From Burkholderiales bacterium (GTDB lineage: Bacteria > Pseudomonadota > Gammaproteobacteria > Burkholderiales > Burkholderiaceae_B), in assembly GCA_021299735.1 (NCBI GenBank), contig JAJTEM010000012.1, positions 1-64,000 of the forward strand: 64,000 bases of DNA. Reading direction: 5' to 3'. The notes beneath the pieces were generated by a model. It made no database searches. It had not been told where the DNA came from and worked only from the letters and a program-made list of their open reading frames with translations. Each line of letters starts with the position of its first letter. Position 1 is the first letter of the stretch. Below, piece after piece: positions 60,580-64,000 of the stretch. The position numbers and the translations under genes were made by a program.

Positions 60580-60612
60580 AAAAGCCCTATGCTTTTGAAG
60601 CATAAGGCTTTT
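60580..60612 (-). terminator. Terminator now serving tRNA-Met
   Basis: Stem 60580-60594 with 60598-60612 (14 of 15 paired, loop TTG), beginning 8 nt past the tRNA CCA on the minus strand. It lies inside the island, so the element supplies a new terminator to the tRNA gene. The U-tract is short. Confidence 0.75.
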
Positions 60613-60618
60613 CTGAAC

Positions 60619-60696
<78 letters not shown>

Positions 60697-60706
60697 GAAG
60701 ACCGAG

Positions 60707-60712
60707 AGTATA
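60707..60712 (-). promoter_or_regulatory. Probable -10 box of tRNA-Met
   Basis: TATACT on the minus strand, 10 bp before the mature tRNA 5' end. The -35 position (near 60730-60735) reads TTCTTT, a weak match. Confidence 0.45.
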
Positions 60713-60763
60713 ACTGAGCTTTCTTAAAAAAAGAAGAGCCTCAGCATTTCTTTGTAATCAAAG

Positions 60764-61879
60764 TTAAATCATGCGCTCAACTCGCCACACTTGATACTTC
60801 AGGGCGGCCATCGCGCCAACAACAATGCTGCCCAAGGCAATGAACGAAGTTAGAGAGAGGGTACTCACCCCACTTAAGCCCTGGCCTACGGTGCAACCCA
60901 AAGCGAGAACTCCACCTACGCCCATGAGTACAGCGCCCACTGTGTGGTTAGCGGTGTCTTCGACTCCCTGAAATGTTTCCCAGCGAAATGATTTTTCCTG
61001 CAACGCGCTGACCGTGGCGCCCAAAATGACTCCAAAGCAGGCGACAACGCCTACGGTGAGTACTCGCGTAATGTCTGAGAAAAACATCAGCCATTCAAGT
61101 GTGTATGCGTAAGGGGCAACGAAGCTGAAGCCTTCAGCCCGGTTGCCATATGTGCCCAAATACGCTGCTTCCAGAGTGTCTGGGTGCTCTGGAATGTAAG
61201 CCAGCCTGAAAATTACCCACCAGGCAGCAACGATGGTGAGGCCTACACCTGTGCCACCAACAAGAACTTCTTTATTCCAGGCTGATTTATTGCCCAATGC
61301 TGCAGCGAGAAGGATAAGGGGCAGGGCGATAGCCAAAGTGGTTGTCGATGCAGCTGGTTCCAGACCAAGGAGATTTGTCAGCAGTTCAGGCAAATATGGG
61401 GTGCTGCTGAACTCAAAGCGAACAGGGTCCAGGTAGTTGGCACGGACCACACCGAACACGCCCTTGAGGGTCATGTATGCGGTGATTCCCATGATCATGA
61501 AAACCATCAATGCCTTTAAATTGCCAGCACCCAAGCGAATAAGGGTGTTACTGCCACACCCCGATGCCAGTACCATACCCGCACCAAACAAAAAGCCGCC
61601 CACAATGCCCGACAACCAGGACCATTGAGTGTTCAGGAATATCGTGTCGCCAAGGTTGGCTTGCCCTGTGATGCTTAAACCCTGAAGACCCAGTGCCGAG
61701 ACTGCAATTGCCAATAGCCACATGCGCATCCGGTTCCAGTCGCCGAAATTGAATATGTCGGCAATGGCACCCATGGTGCAAAAGTGAGTTCGATGGGAAA
61801 TGGCGCCGAACGCAAGGCCCACGGCAAATGTGGACCAAAGCACGGTGCTTTGAATGCTGCTTAGGTTGATTTCTTCCAT
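60764..61879 (-). CDS. YeeE/YedE family sulfur-compound transporter
   Basis: A 371-aa membrane protein with about ten hydrophobic segments and the family cysteine motifs: RTHFCTMGAI near 30-39, ASGCGSNTLIRLGAGN near 105-120, and ALGCTVGQGLSGVSTLS in the C-terminal part. Members such as TsuA carry thiosulfate through the membrane by transient contacts with these cysteines. It would supply reduced sulfur for assimilation or oxidation. It stands alone between tRNA-Met and the tol-pal genes; no TusA-like or thiosulfate-oxidising genes are in the window. The start ATG follows AAGGTGCCGGTTC, without a strong ribosome site. Confidence 0.9.
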   Translation of the reverse strand: MEEINLSSIQSTVLWSTFAVGLAFGAISHRTHFCTMGAIADIFNFGDWNRMRMWLLAIAVSALGLQGLSITGQANLGDTIFLNTQWSWLSGIVGGFLFGAGMVLASGCGSNTLIRLGAGNLKALMVFMIMGITAYMTLKGVFGVVRANYLDPVRFEFSSTPYLPELLTNLLGLEPAASTTTLAIALPLILLAAALGNKSAWNKEVLVGGTGVGLTIVAAWWVIFRLAYIPEHPDTLEAAYLGTYGNRAEGFSFVAPYAYTLEWLMFFSDITRVLTVGVVACFGVILGATVSALQEKSFRWETFQGVEDTANHTVGAVLMGVGGVLALGCTVGQGLSGVSTLSLTSFIALGSIVVGAMAALKYQVWRVERMI

Positions 61880-61965
61880 GAACCGGCACCTTTGTGTTGA
61901 AGTGCCAGTATTTTAACTGGGTCTGCCCTGTTGCGGGCAAACCGGAAGTTATTGCCTACGAAGTG

Positions 61966-62712
61966 TTATTTTAGTGCTTCAAGTCGGGCTTTAGCACTGG
62001 CGGCTGCCGGGCTGCCTGGGTATTTGCTGATGAGTTCACCCAAGGTTTTTTTTGCGCCGGGAATGCTTTTCAGTTCCAGTTGAGAGCTGGCCATACTGAG
62101 TAAGGCATCAGGTGCTCTGGAGCTTTCAGGAAATTCTTTGGCCAGGTCGCGCTGTGTTATGAGTGCGGTTTTGTATTCGCCCAGGGCAAACTGTGTGCTG
62201 CCTAAAAAGTAGCGAACTTGCGGTTCCAGCTTGCTTTGTTTGTATTTGTTCAGGAATTCCTGAAATTGCAGACCTGCTTGTTTGTAATTACCGGCCTTGA
62301 AATGATCAAGACCAGCCTGATAATCATTGAATTGCTCTGGTGGCACCGAGAGTTCTTCGCCATCCAGCTGCACCGCTTTGGGTTCGAGCTTTTTGATGCG
62401 GTCGTCGAGATTTATGTACAGCGTGCGGTTGTCTTCTTGCAGCTTCCGAATGTTGTTATTGGCGACTTCGAGATCGCCACGCAGGCGGGCGATCTCTCGG
62501 TCCTTTTCACTCAGGGACTGGGCCAATGATAGCTGCCCCTGATTTGCGGCCTCCATTCGAGCAACCCGGTCTTCAAGCACCTTGACTTGCTGGCGCAAAT
62601 CAAGGATCGCTTTGCGCGCTTCCGTGTCATCAAAAATCGCAAATGCGGAACTGGATGCAAAGGCGCAAAACAGGCCAATTGCCCACGCTTGTTGCTTGAA
62701 GGTAAAAGTCAT
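61966..62712 (-). CDS. cpoB: Tol-Pal system protein CpoB (YbgF)
   Basis: Periplasmic coordinator of Tol-Pal and PBP1B activity, 248 aa. A signal peptide (QAWAIGLFCAFASSSAFA) is followed by a coiled coil at about 28-110 (LRQQVKVLEDRVARMEA, LEVANNNIRKLQEDNRTLY) that trimerises, and TPR repeats from about 125 (FNDYQAGLDHFKAGNYKQAGLQFQEFL onward, ARY-type helices to the end SPAAASAKARLEALK). Length and order are normal. It is the last gene of the tolB-pal-cpoB run, 18 bp after pal. Confidence 0.93.
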   Translation of the reverse strand: MTFTFKQQAWAIGLFCAFASSSAFAIFDDTEARKAILDLRQQVKVLEDRVARMEAANQGQLSLAQSLSEKDREIARLRGDLEVANNNIRKLQEDNRTLYINLDDRIKKLEPKAVQLDGEELSVPPEQFNDYQAGLDHFKAGNYKQAGLQFQEFLNKYKQSKLEPQVRYFLGSTQFALGEYKTALITQRDLAKEFPESSRAPDALLSMASSQLELKSIPGAKKTLGELISKYPGSPAAASAKARLEALK

Positions 62713-62730
62713 CTCAAATGGTTTCCTTGA

Positions 62731-63264
62731 TTACTGGTAAGCGATGTCAGAGCGACGGTTCTCAGCCCAGGCTGCTTCATTGCTGCCAGTTGCTTTTGGC
62801 TTTTCCTTGCCGAAGCTTACTGTTTCGATTTGCCCCTCTTTTACACCCAAAGCCAGCATCAGTGTTTTCACTGCGTCAGCACGGCGCTGACCCAAGGCCA
62901 GGTTGTATTCAGCACCGCCACGTTCGTCGGTGTTGCCCTGAACTACAACTTTGCGATTTGGGTTCGCAACCAGATATTTGGCGTGGTTTTGAACCAGCTC
63001 ACGGTACTCTGACTTCACGGTGTAGCTGTCGTAGTCGAAGTACACGCTGCGCTTGGCCAGCACGCCCTGTGGGTCGTTCAGTGGGTCTGCGTCACCTGGG
63101 ATTACTGTTGGAACAGCGCGGCCGTTGGTTGAACCCGCACTTGGGGCTGTGCCTGTTTTAGATTCAACAACAGGTTTGTCGTTCAAAGGAACAGCAGAGC
63201 TACAAGCGGCCAATACGGCCACCATTGCGGAAATTGCCAAGTACTTGACCATTGAGTGTTTCAT
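62731..63264 (-). CDS. pal: Peptidoglycan-associated lipoprotein Pal
   Basis: Outer-membrane lipoprotein that ties the outer membrane to peptidoglycan, 177 aa. The signal peptide MKHSMVKYLAISAMVAVLAAC has a good lipobox (LAAC). The OmpA domain contains VYFDYDSYTVKSEYRELV, VVVQGNTDERGGAEYN and LGQRRADAVKTLML, with the peptidoglycan-binding Asp and Arg in GNTDERGG and GQRRADA. The ATG at 63264 has TGGAG 6 nt upstream; 24 further codons of open frame are not credible. It lies 47 bp after tolB. Confidence 0.96.
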   Translation of the reverse strand: MKHSMVKYLAISAMVAVLAACSSAVPLNDKPVVESKTGTAPSAGSTNGRAVPTVIPGDADPLNDPQGVLAKRSVYFDYDSYTVKSEYRELVQNHAKYLVANPNRKVVVQGNTDERGGAEYNLALGQRRADAVKTLMLALGVKEGQIETVSFGKEKPKATGSNEAAWAENRRSDIAYQ

Positions 63265-63311
63265 TTTTTTCTCCAAAACTAAAGAATGTTTAGTGTAAAA
63301 CAAGTTAAAAA

Positions 63312-64000
63312 TCAATCGTTTATAAACGGCCCCCATGTGGGTTCCGAAATGTCAGCGCCAGAACTGCTCAAGTTGTATCTGATGCGTCCGTCTTTTGACA
63401 CCACGGCCAGGGTACCTTTGCCGCCCAACTTGGTCGCATATAAAATGTAGCGGCCATTCGGTGCGAAGCTCGGGCTTTCGTCGCGCCCCGTGTTGGTCAG
63501 GAGCATTTCTGTGCCTCCCGCCAAATCCAGTGCGGCAATTCGAAATTGCCCATCCCGACGAGTTACATAGGTCAATGTTTTGTCATCAGGACTAATCCGA
63601 GGCGAGATATTGTATCCACCTTCGAATGTAACGCGTGTTGCATTTCCACCATTTGTACTCATTCGATAAACTTGGGGGCCACCTCCACGATCTGACGTGA
63701 AGTAGATACTTCGACCATCGTGACTGTAAACAGGTTCAGTATTGATTCCACTGCCGCTGGTCAGGCGGTTCAGGTCCGATCCATCCACATTCATCGAGAA
63801 AATTTGCGACCCGCCGTCTTTGGTCAGCACCACTGCAAGTTGTTGGCCGTTGGCTGACCATGCTGGTGCACTGTTGCTGCCTTTAAAATTTGCCATGGCC
63901 TTACGGCGTCCAGTTGCCAGTGTGTGAACAAACACAACAGGTTTGCGTGTTTCGAAGGATACGTAAGCAAGCTGTGTGCCGTCAGGAGACCAGGAGGGCG
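63312..64000 (-). CDS. tolB: TolB (N-terminal part cut by window edge)
   Basis: Periplasmic beta-propeller of the Tol-Pal system. The visible 229 codons are the C-terminal part: repeated WD-like blades with [70 protein letters not shown] and [15 protein letters not shown], and the family ending ISEPTWGPF. The frame stays open to the last base of the window, so the start lies beyond it. It is the first visible gene of tolB-pal-cpoB. Confidence 0.95.
   Translation of the reverse strand, partial: PSWSPDGTQLAYVSFETRKPVVFVHTLATGRRKAMANFKGSNSAPAWSANGQQLAVVLTKDGGSQIFSMNVDGSDLNRLTSGSGINTEPVYSHDGRSIYFTSDRGGGPQVYRMSTNGGNATRVTFEGGYNISPRISPDDKTLTYVTRRDGQFRIAALDLAGGTEMLLTNTGRDESPSFAPNGRYILYATKLGGKGTLAVVSKDGRIRYNLSSSGADISEPTWGPFIND

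Overview
The window looks like chromosome from a Burkholderiales-type betaproteobacterium of moderate GC content. Single-gene resemblances and neighbourhoods (tyrS / M23 peptidase / anmK, nrdR-glyA with ribD-ribE, maeB, ubiD, tol-pal, a YeeE/YedE sulfur transporter) would fit a Limnobacter-like organism. That placement is inference; no rRNA gene is present to test it.

Core chromosome, 1-41.9 kb. The left edge cuts a sensor kinase paired with a FixJ-type regulator. Next come a ClC chloride/proton antiporter, a DEAD-box RNA helicase with a long repetitive basic tail, a lipoprotein, a PBP4-type peptidase and a YqjD/YqjE-like envelope-stress trio. Housekeeping metabolism follows: ubiD, a lytic transglycosylase, an aminotransferase, maeB, a patatin phospholipase, a PabB-PabC fusion, a Na+/H+ antiporter, mgtE, a fused pair of arsenosugar-type glycosyltransferases and a DUF3047 protein. 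A minus-strand block holds ribE, ribD, nrdR, glyA, a histidine phosphatase and tyrS. Further right are an M23 peptidase and anmK, a two-component system whose kinase ends in a receiver-like domain without an obvious acceptor Asp, a FabR-like regulator with a HAD-UbiA prenyltransferase and a GT39 glycosyltransferase, and a copper radical oxidase of galactose/glyoxal oxidase type with an overlapping partner gene.

Genomic island, 41,982-60,636. An 18-bp direct repeat identical to the 3' end of a tRNA-Met gene bounds about 18.6 kb, with a tyrosine integrase next to the intact tRNA. Cargo, left to right: a toxin-antitoxin-SecB-like chaperone module with a 16-bp palindromic operator; a single-chain restriction-modification enzyme with nuclease and methyltransferase motifs but no helicase; a plus-strand group of DUF4145, HEPN-like/zinc ribbon, HNH and DUF262-DUF1524 proteins, whose first gene is bounded by an integron-type core and a degenerate attC; a Mob/Pre-type relaxase; small plasmid-like genes; an HsdS-like protein without HsdM or HsdR; a ParB-MT-A70 adenine methyltransferase; and unknown genes. 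Integrase plus relaxase without a mating-pair apparatus suggests an integrative mobilizable element loaded with defence genes. Short repeats beside both att sites are candidate recombinase arm sites.

Core chromosome resumes at 60.6 kb with tRNA-Met, a YeeE/YedE transporter and the tol-pal genes cpoB, pal and tolB, the last cut by the right edge. Start codons were moved from the longest open frame where a ribosome site, signal peptide or family N-terminus argued for it; each case is stated.
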